Shown here: positions 7,473 to 16,464 of the stretch, in pieces
Layout of the letters: each line of letters starts with the position of its first letter
Numbering within the stretch: position 1 is the first letter of the stretch
Source: Firm-13 sp964617375
GTDB lineage: Bacteria; Bacillota; Clostridia; Saccharofermentanales; Saccharofermentanaceae
Direction of reading: 5' to 3'
Assembly (NCBI GenBank): GCA_964617375.1
Contig: CAZTXQ010000001.1
Span: 62,001-126,000 of the forward strand
DNA: 64,000 nt
The notes under the pieces: generated by a model
Databases searched by the model: none
The model's input: the letters and a program-made list of their open reading frames with translations, nothing else
What the model was told of the DNA's origin: nothing
Made by a program: the position numbers and the translations under genes

Positions 7473-10472
7473 TTATCCTTCATCGCCCATACGGGCTTTC
7501 CTTCTTCGTGGTTTTACGGAAGTCGAAATCTCGAGTGCTTCCTTCTCGGCCTTTCGGGCCTGTTGTCTGCGATGGTGTTCTTCTTCAAGCGGCTGTGACA
7601 CCGCACGGTCCAGAAGAGGCTTCAAGTATTGTCCGGTATACGACTCCTGGATCCGGCTGACTTCTTCCGGTGTTCCTTTAGCGATAATGTATCCTCCGCC
7701 GTCGCCGCCTTCGGGCCCAAGATCGATAAGGTAATCTGCGGTCTTTATGACATCCAGATTGTGTTCGATAACCAAGACAGTATTACCATTTTCTGTCAGG
7801 CGTTGTAAAATGTCAACCAACTTATGAACATCCGCGATATGAAGTCCCGTCGTAGGTTCGTCCAGAATATAGAATGTATGTCCCGTACTGCGTCTCGACA
7901 GCTCGGTAGCCAGCTTCACGCGCTGGGCTTCTCCGCCGGAAAGCTGTGTCGACGGCTGTCCTAATCTGATATATCCCATGCCGACATCGACAATGGTCTC
8001 AAGCTTCCTCCTGATCTTCGGAATACTCTCGAAAAATGCAAGCGCTTCCGCACACGTCATTTCGAGAACTTCCGCTATATTCTTACCCTTATATTTTACA
8101 TCAAGTGTCTCCCGATTGTATCGGTGACCTTTGCAAACATCACAGGTTACGTAAACATCTGCAAGAAAATGCATCTCGATCTTGTTGACGCCGTCGCCGC
8201 TGCAGGCTTCGCATCTTCCGCCCTTAACGTTGAAACTGAATCGTCCGTTCTTGTAACCCCTTGCCCTGGCATCCGCCGTATTTGCAAAAAGCTCCCGAAT
8301 CAGGTCAAAACAACCGGTATATGTGGCGGGGTTTGATCTCGGGGAACGTCCGATCGGAGACTGGTCAATGGCAATCACCTTGTCCAGATACTCAACTCCC
8401 TCAATAGACCGGTATGCTCCCATCTGTCTTCTGGCGCCGTTTAAGTCCGAGGCAAGCTTCTTTAAGAGAATCCCGTTTACCAGAGAGCTCTTTCCCGAGC
8501 CGGATACGCCTGTCACACAGGTAAAAAGTCCGAGCGGTATCGATACATCGATGTCCTTGAGGTTATTTTCGCGTGCTCCGTGGACCGTAAGCAACTGCTT
8601 GCCGGGCTTTCTTCTGACTTCAGGCACCGGTATAAACTTCTTGCCGGACAGATATTGGCCCGTTATGGAGCCTTCAATCTTCTCGAGTTCCTCCGCGGTT
8701 CCCAGGCCGACAACAAATCCGCCGTTTTCACCGGCCCCCGGACCCATATCGACAATATAGTCGGCTTCACGCATCGTCTCCTCGTCATGCTCGACGACCA
8801 GTACGGTATTCCCTAAGCTCTTCAATTTCTGCAATGTGCCGAGAAGTCTGGCATTGTCGCGCTGATGCAGACCGATCGAGGGCTCGTCGAGAATGTACAG
8901 AACACCCATAAGTCCAGATCCGATCTGTGTTGCAAGACGAATTCTCTGCGCCTCGCCGCCCGAAAGCGTCGCCGATGCGCGGTTCAGCGTCATGTATTCG
9001 AGACCGACGTCGATCAGAAATCCGACTCTTGCCTGAATTTCTTTTAAGATCGGAGCGGAAATCACTTCGTCTCTCTTACGGAAGCTTAGCGAATGAAGAT
9101 ATGTGCTGCATTTGCGGATTGGAAGGCACGTCAGTTCAAAAATGTTGAGCTTTCCGACCGTAACCGACAAGGTTTCCTTATTAAGGCGCGCTCCGTGGCA
9201 TTCGGAACACGTGCTCGTGCTCATATACTGCTCATAATACTCTTTCATATCGTCGGAGCCTGTTTCGCGGTATCTTCTCTCCAGGCTGGGCACTATGCCC
9301 TCCCAGGCGGAACGGTAGTTGCTTCCGTGCGAGTACTTGCTGTTCGTCGTATCGACGGAGAGAATCTCCCCGTTATTGCCGTGCATTATCATTTCACGGA
9401 CTTTCTCGGGCAGCTCATTCCAGGGCGTATCGAGAGAGAATTTGTATTTCACCGACATAGCCTCGATAAAAGATCTTCCCCAGCTCGATTCATCATCGAA
9501 ATTCCATCCGCCCACGCGAATCGCTCCGTCGTTGATCGACAGCTTGGGGTCCGTGATACATAGATCTGGATCGACATAGGCATGATATCCGATGCCCGAA
9601 CAGGCCGTACAGGCGCCGTACGGGTTGTTGAAGGAGAACATACGCGGAGTAAGTTCTTCCATACTGATTCCGCAATCCGGACATGAAAACTTCTGCGAGA
9701 AAAGAAGCTCGGATTCCGAATACGCCATTTCGCCGTATTCATTCTCACCTTCCGGTATCTGAATAAACGCCGTCATCAGACCGTCCGAAAGCTTCAGCGC
9801 CGTCTCGGCCGAATCGTTCATGCGTGACCGGATCCCTTCACGTACCGTGAGGCGGTCCAGAATGACGTCGATGGTATGCTTCTTGTTCTTTTCGATCGTG
9901 ATCTCCTCTTCGAGATCGTAGATCTCTCCGTCGACGCGTACGCGTGCGTACCCCGCTTTTCGAAAATCATCAATAACCTTCGTATACTCGCCCTTCCTTC
10001 CCCGAATAACCGGAGCCATCAGAACAATACGGGTTCCTTCCGGATACGCGAGAAGCGTATCCAGAATCTGATCGATCGACTGCGATGAAATCTCCTTGCC
10101 GCAATTCGGACAGTGCGGAATACCGACTCTGGCGTAAAGAAGACGCAGGTAATCGTAAATCTCGGTTACTGTACCGACCGTTGAACGCGGATTCTTGCTC
10201 GTGGTCTTCTGATCGATCGCGATAGCCGGCGACAAGCCGTCGATCTGGTCGATATCCGGCTTCTCCATCTGGCCGAGAAACTGGCGTGCATAGGACGAAA
10301 GGGACTCGACATAGCGTCTTTGACCTTCCGCATAAATCGTATCGAAAGCGAGAGAAGATTTGCCCGATCCGGAAAGTCCGGTCAGGACCACGAGCTTCTC
10401 GCGCGGGATATCGAGATCTATATTCTTTAAATTGTGCTCCCGCGCTCCGCGGATGCGTATAAACTGATCCAT
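7473..10472 (-). CDS. uvrA: Excinuclease ABC subunit A
   Basis: UvrA is the damage-sensing ABC ATPase of nucleotide excision repair. Both ATPase halves are intact: Walker A GLSGSGKSSLAF near the N-terminus and GVSGSGKSSLV in the second half, each with an LSGGEAQR signature and an ILDEP Walker B. Zinc modules are visible as CPNCG, CPDCG...CTACSG and CEACSG...CDVCKG. I start at the ATG at 10472 because GAGGTG lies nine bases upstream and it gives the standard MDQFIRIRGAREHNL opening. At 999 residues it is about 50 longer than usual, owing to a basic, Arg/Lys/Glu-rich C-terminal tail. uvrB is not in the window; the gene downstream is a Clp ATPase. Confidence 0.97.
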   Translation of the reverse strand: MDQFIRIRGAREHNLKNIDLDIPREKLVVLTGLSGSGKSSLAFDTIYAEGQRRYVESLSSYARQFLGQMEKPDIDQIDGLSPAIAIDQKTTSKNPRSTVGTVTEIYDYLRLLYARVGIPHCPNCGKEISSQSIDQILDTLLAYPEGTRIVLMAPVIRGRKGEYTKVIDDFRKAGYARVRVDGEIYDLEEEITIEKNKKHTIDVILDRLTVREGIRSRMNDSAETALKLSDGLMTAFIQIPEGENEYGEMAYSESELLFSQKFSCPDCGISMEELTPRMFSFNNPYGACTACSGIGYHAYVDPDLCITDPKLSINDGAIRVGGWNFDDESSWGRSFIEAMSVKYKFSLDTPWNELPEKVREMIMHGNNGEILSVDTTNSKYSHGSNYRSAWEGIVPSLERRYRETGSDDMKEYYEQYMSTSTCSECHGARLNKETLSVTVGKLNIFELTCLPIRKCSTYLHSLSFRKRDEVISAPILKEIQARVGFLIDVGLEYMTLNRASATLSGGEAQRIRLATQIGSGLMGVLYILDEPSIGLHQRDNARLLGTLQKLKSLGNTVLVVEHDEETMREADYIVDMGPGAGENGGFVVGLGTAEELEKIEGSITGQYLSGKKFIPVPEVRRKPGKQLLTVHGARENNLKDIDVSIPLGLFTCVTGVSGSGKSSLVNGILLKKLASDLNGARRQMGAYRSIEGVEYLDKVIAIDQSPIGRSPRSNPATYTGCFDLIRELFANTADARARGYKNGRFSFNVKGGRCEACSGDGVNKIEMHFLADVYVTCDVCKGHRYNRETLDVKYKGKNIAEVLEMTCAEALAFFESIPKIRRKLETIVDVGMGYIRLGQPSTQLSGGEAQRVKLATELSRRSTGHTFYILDEPTTGLHIADVHKLVDILQRLTENGNTVLVIEHNLDVIKTADYLIDLGPEGGDGGGYIIAKGTPEEVSRIQESYTGQYLKPLLDRAVSQPLEEEHHRRQQARKAEKEALEISTSVKPRRRKARMGDEG

Positions 10473-10601
10473 ACTATTCATCACCTCAAGAAACAAAATA
10501 AAACAAACATATGTGCAGATTCAAGTCTACCATATTGCCAAATAAATGAATGATACCGAAGCGCGCTTTCGCAAAAATTAACATTTTGTTCTCTTTGGGA
10601 C

Positions 10602-10630
10602 TTGCGGTCAAGTTCGCGGTATGGTATCAT
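10602..10630 (+). promoter_or_regulatory. Probable promoter of tRNA-Glu
   Basis: TTGCGG (10602-10607) and TATCAT (10625-10630) are 17 bases apart, about 30 bases before the mature tRNA. The match is moderate. Confidence 0.5.
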
Positions 10631-10660
10631 TCCATTTGCGTCAGAAATGATACAAGAAAT

Positions 10661-10736
10661 GGCCCTATGGTCAAGCGGTTCAAGACGCCGCCCTCTCAAG
10701 GCGGAATCACGAGTTCGATTCTCGTTAGGGTCACCA
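10661..10736 (+). tRNA. tRNA-Glu (CTC anticodon)
   Basis: A complete 76-base tRNA including an encoded CCA end. The acceptor stem pairs GGCCCTA with TAGGGTC. The anticodon stem pairs CCGCC (10688-10692) with GGCGG (10700-10704) around loop CTCTCAA, giving anticodon CTC at 10695-10697, which reads GAG glutamate codons. The T arm has the standard GTTCGATTC loop. It lies between divergently placed uvrA and convergently placed citrate synthase, as a single-tRNA unit with its own promoter and terminator. Confidence 0.95.
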
Positions 10737-10742
10737 CGAAAG

Positions 10743-10774
10743 AAGACTGTTCCTTGCGGATCGGTCTTTTTTAT
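10743..10774 (+). terminator. Intrinsic terminator after tRNA-Glu
   Basis: Stem AAGACTG pairs with CGGTCTT (one G-T wobble) and is followed by a run of T residues. It begins seven bases after the tRNA CCA end. Confidence 0.75.
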
Positions 10775-10811
10775 TTTCCTTTTCGCAGCAATCCTATTTG
10801 CATTTCACCGG

Positions 10812-10857
10812 AAAAAAGAACCGTTCCCAAGCTTCTTGCGAACTTAGGAACGGCTCC
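10812..10857 (-). terminator. Intrinsic terminator after citrate synthase
   Basis: On the minus strand GCCGTTCC pairs with GGAACGGT, extended by TAAG/CTTG, with a GCAA loop region, and is followed by TTCTTTTTT. It lies about 25 bases after the citrate synthase stop. Confidence 0.8.
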
Positions 10858-10881
10858 TGTGTGCTTTTTAGCAGATACGGT

Positions 10882-12255
10882 TTATTCGGTTAACTCGCGC
10901 TTCTCCATACCGACATAACGTCTTCTTTTCTGTACGCATTTGTAGGCAGGACGCATAATCCGTCCGCCGGATACGATTTCTTCGATACGGTGCGCACTCC
11001 AGCCTGCAATACGAGCCGTGGCAAAGATCGGAGTAAACAGCTCCGGCGGAATTCCGAGCATCGTATAAATAAAGCCCGCGTAAAAGTCGACATTGGCGCA
11101 TACAATCTTGTCATTCTTCTTTACGTTGCGGAATACTTCCGGCGCAAGACGTTCGGTCAGCGTATACAGTTCGTACTCCTCTTCGCGTCCCGACTCGTAA
11201 GCGAGACCTCGCGCATAATCGCGGAGAAGCTTCGTACGGGGATCGGAGACGGTGTAAACGGCATGGCCGATTCCGTAGATAAGACCCGTCTTGTCAAAAG
11301 CATCCTTTTTCAGAATTCTGGTCAGGTAATCACAGATCTCCATTTCGTTGCGCCAGTTCTTAACATTCTTCGCGAGTTCCTGCATCATCGCATACGCCTT
11401 GTTGCTCGCGCCGCCATGCTGAGGTCCCTTAAGAGAACCGATCGCCGCCGCGATGACCGAGTACGTATCCGAACCGGATGAAGCAACGGCGTGCGTGACA
11501 AATGAAGAATTATTGCCTCCGCCGTGTTCGGCGTGAAGAACAAGAGCCAGGTCAAGAATTCTCGCTTCAAGATCCGTAAACTGTCCGTCCGGACGAATCA
11601 TATGCAGGATATTCTGCGCCGTATTGTATTCCGGTACGGGCGCATGAAGAAAGAGACTCTGCTTATCCACATAATGGCGCTTCGCCATTAACGCATGTGA
11701 TATAAGCACGGGAAAACGCGCGATCAATTCCACGCACTGACGCAGAATATTCTCAATTTCAAGAGAATCCGGATTCTTGTCATAGGAATACAGCGCGAGT
11801 ACGGAACGCGCGAGTTTGTTCATGATATCCGGGCTTGGTGCCTTAAGAATCATGTCCTCCGTAAAATTGTGGGGAAGCTCGCGGCACGATACGAGAAGAT
11901 CATTGAACTGCGCGAGCTGACTCTTTGTGGGGAGTTCGCCGAATAAGAGCAGATATGCCGTCTCCTCAAAGCCGAATCTTTTCTCCTGATAAAAGCCGGA
12001 AACAAGATCCGAAATCTCAATTCCCTGATAGAACAAACGGCCCTCTACAGGAATACGTTCGGCGTCATCTACAATATACGACATGACTTCGCCAACCTCG
12101 GTCAGGCCAACAAGAACACCGGTCCCGTCTTCATTTCTAAGACCGCGCTTTACGTTATACCGTTCATACAGAACGGGATCAATTCTCGATTTGGCCGAAG
12201 ATTTGCCGGCCAGTTCGGAAATAACCTTATCTTTGTCAATAGACTCAGGATTCAT
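10882..12255 (-). CDS. gltA: Citrate synthase
   Basis: This condenses oxaloacetate with acetyl-CoA. The 457-residue protein has the family's catalytic histidine regions HAEHGGGNN and GPQHGGASNK, the GIGHAVYTVSDPR segment, and the C-terminal arginine and aspartate region DFYAGFIYTMLG. The start at 12255 is supported by TTGGAGGA placed six bases upstream; a longer frame to 12369 would run back into aconitase. It follows aconitase by 28 bases in one operon. No isocitrate dehydrogenase follows, so the pair may serve glutamate synthesis with the last step encoded elsewhere. A 2-methylcitrate synthase activity cannot be excluded from sequence. Confidence 0.93.
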   Translation of the reverse strand: MNPESIDKDKVISELAGKSSAKSRIDPVLYERYNVKRGLRNEDGTGVLVGLTEVGEVMSYIVDDAERIPVEGRLFYQGIEISDLVSGFYQEKRFGFEETAYLLLFGELPTKSQLAQFNDLLVSCRELPHNFTEDMILKAPSPDIMNKLARSVLALYSYDKNPDSLEIENILRQCVELIARFPVLISHALMAKRHYVDKQSLFLHAPVPEYNTAQNILHMIRPDGQFTDLEARILDLALVLHAEHGGGNNSSFVTHAVASSGSDTYSVIAAAIGSLKGPQHGGASNKAYAMMQELAKNVKNWRNEMEICDYLTRILKKDAFDKTGLIYGIGHAVYTVSDPRTKLLRDYARGLAYESGREEEYELYTLTERLAPEVFRNVKKNDKIVCANVDFYAGFIYTMLGIPPELFTPIFATARIAGWSAHRIEEIVSGGRIMRPAYKCVQKRRRYVGMEKRELTE

Positions 12256-12283
12256 AAACATTCCTCCAATGCAAGCACAGCAG

Positions 12284-14218
12284 TCACTTCTGATGGCGGG
12301 TAAAGTTAAGCAATCCTCCTGCGAGAAGCATTTTCGCCTGGCGCTCCGATACGGAACATACAACATCAAACGAATAACCTTTGGTAAGGTTGTTTACATG
12401 TACCGGCTCACCGCCGACCGCACCCATAATCTGGGCGGGTGTATTCTCTATCACAAGATTGTCTAACATTTCAATTCTATCATAGTCAGCCGGATTTACG
12501 AATGTCAGCGGCAAAATTCCGTTATTGATCAGATTTGCCATATGAATCCGTGCGAAGGAAATGGCGATAACACCCTTTACGCCCAGCTGCAGCGGCGCCA
12601 GTGCCGCGTGCTCCCGGCTGGATCCCTGTCCGTAGTTGGAGCCTCCGACGATGAAGCCTCCGCCGTACTCTTTTGCTCTTGCGGGAAAATCCGGATCGGA
12701 CGGTGTAAGGCAATAATCCGCCAGATATGGCACATTCGAACGGTAAGGAAGAAGCTTCGAGTTGGACGGCATAATATGATCCGTCGTAATGTTATCTCCG
12801 AGCTTCACAAGCGTTGTTCCCTGAACGGTCTCCGGCAATGCCGTGTTGACCGGGAAAGGCTTGATGTTGGGGCCGCGGATAACTTCTACATCGTCTGCCC
12901 GGTCTGCGGGCATTGCCACGAGATTGTCATTCACCAGGAAAGATTCCGGCATCGTGATAACCGGCGGATTGCCGGTCGTCTGAGGATCCGTTACAACTCC
13001 GGTTAAAGCACTGACGGCAGCCACTTCCGGACTGACAAGATAGATGCTGGCCGATGCCGTCCCCGAGCGCGCATAGAAATTGCGATTGTTGGTTCGAAGA
13101 GACACGGCGTCCGTTCTCGGCGACTGTCCCATTCCGATACATGGTCCGCAGGCACATTCGAGAATACGGGCACCCGCGGCGATCATATCGGTCAGTGCGC
13201 CGCACTCGGAGAGCATGGTTAAAACCTGCTTGGATCCGGGAGCGATGACGAGAGACACATCCGGGTGTACGGTATTCCCTTTGAGGATTGCCGCAACTTT
13301 CAGCATGTCCATAAGAGAAGAATTCGTGCAGGAACCGATACATACCTGATCAATCTTAAGTCCGGCAATGTCAGACACCGCAACTACGTTATCCGGCATA
13401 TGCGGTTTGGCTACAAGCGGCTTAAGCTTCGCAAGATCGATCACAATGGTCTCGTCATAACTGGCATCTTCATCGGGAAGAAGGGAAATCCAGTCCGATC
13501 CCCTTCCCTGTGCCTCAAGAAAAGATCTGGCAACATCGTCCGAAGGGAAAATCGATGTTGTCGCACCGAGCTCCGCGCCCATGTTGGTGATTGTCGCACG
13601 CTCGGGTACCGAAAGACTGATCAGTCCGTCGCCGGAGTATTCGATGATCTTGCCGACACCGCCCTTAACGGAAAGAATGCGCAGGACCTCCAGGATGATG
13701 TCTTTGGCGGTCGCCCACGGAGCAAGTTTACCCAGAAGTTCAACCTTAACCATCTTCGGCATACTGAGATAATAGGGTCCGCCGCCCATAGCGACGGCTA
13801 CATCAAGACCGCCGGCACCGATTGCCAGCATTCCGATACCGCCGCATGTAGGCGTATGACTGTCGGATCCGAGCAGAGTCTGTCCGGGAACGCCGAATCT
13901 CTCGATATGGACCTGATGACATACACCGTTGCCGGGGCGTGAAAAACGAATTCCATGCTTCCTGGTAACGGTCTGAATATATTTATGATCGTCGGCATTT
14001 TCGAAACCGGATTGAATCGTATTATGATCGATATATGCGACAGACAACTTCGTCTTAACTCGCGGGACCCCGATAGCCTCAAACTGAAGATACGCCATGG
14101 TTCCTGTTGAATCCTGCGTAAGCGTCTGGTCTATACGGATAGATATCTCTGACCCTGGTTTCATCTCACCGGAAAGTAAATGGTCACGTATAATTTTCTG
14201 AGAGATTGTTAACCCCAT
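12284..14218 (-). CDS. acn: Aconitate hydratase (short, Aquifex-type)
   Basis: A 4Fe-4S dehydratase interconverting citrate and isocitrate. At 644 residues it belongs to the compact aconitase subgroup rather than the 850-900-residue AcnA/AcnB forms. Cluster cysteines are in GSCTNSS and CACGPCIGMG. The swivel domain is fused at the C-terminus and shows DNITTDHIMPS and GGSNYGQGSSREHAA. The start at 14218 has AAGGAGG at ideal spacing. It is first in an operon with citrate synthase behind a good SigA promoter. The similar LeuC/homoaconitase enzymes lack this fused arrangement, so aconitase is preferred. Confidence 0.92.
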   Translation of the reverse strand: MGLTISQKIIRDHLLSGEMKPGSEISIRIDQTLTQDSTGTMAYLQFEAIGVPRVKTKLSVAYIDHNTIQSGFENADDHKYIQTVTRKHGIRFSRPGNGVCHQVHIERFGVPGQTLLGSDSHTPTCGGIGMLAIGAGGLDVAVAMGGGPYYLSMPKMVKVELLGKLAPWATAKDIILEVLRILSVKGGVGKIIEYSGDGLISLSVPERATITNMGAELGATTSIFPSDDVARSFLEAQGRGSDWISLLPDEDASYDETIVIDLAKLKPLVAKPHMPDNVVAVSDIAGLKIDQVCIGSCTNSSLMDMLKVAAILKGNTVHPDVSLVIAPGSKQVLTMLSECGALTDMIAAGARILECACGPCIGMGQSPRTDAVSLRTNNRNFYARSGTASASIYLVSPEVAAVSALTGVVTDPQTTGNPPVITMPESFLVNDNLVAMPADRADDVEVIRGPNIKPFPVNTALPETVQGTTLVKLGDNITTDHIMPSNSKLLPYRSNVPYLADYCLTPSDPDFPARAKEYGGGFIVGGSNYGQGSSREHAALAPLQLGVKGVIAISFARIHMANLINNGILPLTFVNPADYDRIEMLDNLVIENTPAQIMGAVGGEPVHVNNLTKGYSFDVVCSVSERQAKMLLAGGLLNFTRHQK

Positions 14219-14254
14219 GACTTAGGTCCTCCTTGATGTGTTCTTTGAACATCT

Positions 14255-14284
14255 ATTATCAGTCAGAGTTGTCCCGTTTGTCAA
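14255..14284 (-). promoter_or_regulatory. SigA-type promoter of acn-gltA
   Basis: Minus-strand TTGACA (14279-14284) and GATAAT (14255-14260) are separated by 18 bases, about 37 bases before the aconitase start. The region between this promoter and the trkH stop at 14379 contains nothing else I recognise. Confidence 0.8.
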
Positions 14285-14378
14285 GTTAGGTAAATGTTTC
14301 AAGAGAGCATTTTGCAAGATCGATATCGCTTACTTGCATAAAGAAATAGTCATCAGGCTCTTTTCTTTGTTAAATCCG

Positions 14379-15782
14379 TCAGCCGATCTGAACTTTTGCG
14401 TCCGGATATACGTTGGCTTGCTCTTTCTCATCCTGCATGGCAAGGCTGATTGCAAACGTCGCAGGCCCTACGCGACCGAGGAAAAGTGCCGGTATGATAA
14501 ACCATTGGCTTAATTGTGTAAGTGCCGGCGTATTCGCCGATGTTACGCCGACCGTACCGAAAGCGGATGCGGCTTCGAACAGCAGATCCAGATATCCGAA
14601 TCGTCCTGCAAGCAGAGCTTCATGTTCCGCAAAAGAAAGCGCCAGGGAAAGACCGAGCATAATCGCAAGGCCAAGGAAGAAAATCGTAATAGCACGGCGG
14701 ACCAGCGAACTGGGAATTCTGTAATTTCTCATCGTAACAACACCGCGTCCATGTATATCGGAAACGATCGTATACATCAGGACAGCAAATGTGGAAATCT
14801 TGATTCCGCCGCCGGTCGACCCGGAGCCTGCGCCGATAAACATCAGGATTACCGATATCACTTTACTCTCCGCAAACAGATTTGACTGATTAACTGTATT
14901 GAATCCGGCTGTTCGAAGCGTGACCGATTGAAAGAAGGCGGCAATCGGACGCTGCCACACCGGCAATGTTCCGAGAGCCTGTGAACCGGTATTGGACCAT
15001 TCCGAAACAATAAAGAACAGAGTACCGCCAACGATAAGGATAGACGTCATAAGAATGGCTATTTTGCTGTGCAGACGCAGTTTTCTGGTCTTGCGCCATT
15101 CCACGATATCCCTCCACACGGTAAAGCCAAGACCGCCGCAAATAATGAGGCCGGCCGTGGCCAGGAGGATAACCGGATATCCGTTAAAGGCGGTAAGGCT
15201 CGAATACTGTCCCGTCTTATCCCCCATCAGATCAAATCCGGCGTTGCAGAATGCGGATACGGCCTGGAATGCCGCACATGCAAGTCCCGATTTCCATCCA
15301 AATAGCGGCACAAATTGTGTGGCCAGGATGACAAATCCGGTAAACTCGATGACTAGGGTAGTCAGCATGATCGACTTGATCAACTGCGGCAGCTCCAGAT
15401 AGGAGAAACTTCCGGATGCGTCCGCAGCGACGACACGTGTGCGGAGCCCGACTTTTTTCCTGGCCAGATTAATAAAGAAAGTGGTTATTGTAACAAGTCC
15501 GAGACCGCCGATCTGAATCAGAGTAATTATGACGCATTTCCCGAACACGGTAAAAGATGTCGCCGTGTCCAAGACAACCAAGCCGGTAACACATGTACAG
15601 GAAACAGTGGTAAAAAGCGCGTCAAGAAGTCCGATACTTCTGCCGGTTTGTGATGCGGCAGGAAGCATCAGAAGAATCGTTCCGATAAGATCCACAAAGA
15701 GGAAGCTTAAGACGATCGTTCTGGCGGGCTTCGCAAAAAGCCATTTGATAAAAAATGACAGCTTACTTTTTTTTACAAGCAT
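14379..15782 (-). CDS. Potassium uptake channel subunit, TrkH/KtrB family
   Basis: A 467-residue membrane protein of the Trk/Ktr/HKT superfamily, moving K+ across the cytoplasmic membrane. Four pore repeats carry the selectivity-filter glycines, seen as TCVTGL, FCNAGFD, LRTAGFN and FGTVGVT. The length is closer to KtrB than to proteobacterial TrkH. It begins two bases after the stop of a TrkA/KtrA protein, so translation is likely coupled; the GAGGG binding site lies inside that gene. The Ktr name would fit the Gram-positive context, with the gating ring supplied by the two RCK proteins upstream. Confidence 0.93.
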   Translation of the reverse strand: MLVKKSKLSFFIKWLFAKPARTIVLSFLFVDLIGTILLMLPAASQTGRSIGLLDALFTTVSCTCVTGLVVLDTATSFTVFGKCVIITLIQIGGLGLVTITTFFINLARKKVGLRTRVVAADASGSFSYLELPQLIKSIMLTTLVIEFTGFVILATQFVPLFGWKSGLACAAFQAVSAFCNAGFDLMGDKTGQYSSLTAFNGYPVILLATAGLIICGGLGFTVWRDIVEWRKTRKLRLHSKIAILMTSILIVGGTLFFIVSEWSNTGSQALGTLPVWQRPIAAFFQSVTLRTAGFNTVNQSNLFAESKVISVILMFIGAGSGSTGGGIKISTFAVLMYTIVSDIHGRGVVTMRNYRIPSSLVRRAITIFFLGLAIMLGLSLALSFAEHEALLAGRFGYLDLLFEAASAFGTVGVTSANTPALTQLSQWFIIPALFLGRVGPATFAISLAMQDEKEQANVYPDAKVQIG

Positions 15783-15783
15783 A

Positions 15784-16440
15784 TCAGGCCCTCACCATGT
15801 CCTTCCAGATTGTCTCAAGTGACTTCTTGCTGCAGACCATCATGATCGTGTCGCCGGCATTCATCACTGTCGCACCGTCGGGAGTAATGACCTCGCCGCT
15901 CTCCTTCGTGATAACAACCACACGAGCACCGCTGATAAAGTCGTATTCCAGAAGAGTCTTTCCCGCCGCCTTTGAGGATGCGGAAAGAACAAATTCAACC
16001 AGTACCCGGTCGGAGCGGTTGATAACATGAACAATCCTTAAACCCTGATAATCGACTTCCTGCTCAATCATTTCGGCCAGCACTTTCGTGCCGGAAAAAG
16101 ACTTGTCCACACCGAATTTCCGCATAACCTCAAGATTCTTGGGGTTGTTGACACGTGCGATCGTAACCGGTACATGGTGCATGCGTTTGGCAATCTGACA
16201 TGCGATCAGATTGTTCTCATCCTTTCCGGTCAGTGCTATAAAGATATCCGCATTGCGGCAGACCGGTTCTAGAACCGCGGCACTGGTTCCGTCACCGCGA
16301 ACAACTACCGCGTTAAGCTGATTGGCGATCTTGCATGCTGCCAATTCATCCTGTTCAATGATGACGACTTCATAATCCCTCGTCAATTCACGGATCATAT
16401 AATATGCCACTTTACCGGCTCCGACGATTACAAGCTTCAT
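15784..16440 (-). CDS. Potassium uptake regulatory RCK protein, TrkA/KtrA family (second copy)
   Basis: A 218-residue cytosolic protein with an N-terminal RCK_N Rossmann domain (VIVGAGKVAYYMI, canonical GxGxxx) ending its second strand in an acidic residue (VVIIEQDE), followed by a TrkA_C domain from about residue 135 to the end. It should form the nucleotide-gated ring on the TrkH/KtrB channel. I chose the ATG at 16440 because GGAG is six bases upstream; the ATG at 16446 sits directly on the GGAG. It lies between the first RCK gene and the channel gene in one operon. Confidence 0.9.
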   Translation of the reverse strand: MKLVIVGAGKVAYYMIRELTRDYEVVIIEQDELAACKIANQLNAVVVRGDGTSAAVLEPVCRNADIFIALTGKDENNLIACQIAKRMHHVPVTIARVNNPKNLEVMRKFGVDKSFSGTKVLAEMIEQEVDYQGLRIVHVINRSDRVLVEFVLSASSKAAGKTLLEYDFISGARVVVITKESGEVITPDGATVMNAGDTIMMVCSKKSLETIWKDMVRA

Positions 16441-16464
16441 ATACATCTCCAAACCAAATCCGGC

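Noticed and set aside
12256..12369. Longer N-terminus of citrate synthase
   Set aside because: It overlaps the aconitase 3' end and lacks a ribosome binding site. The ATG at 12255 has a GGAGGA site at good spacing.
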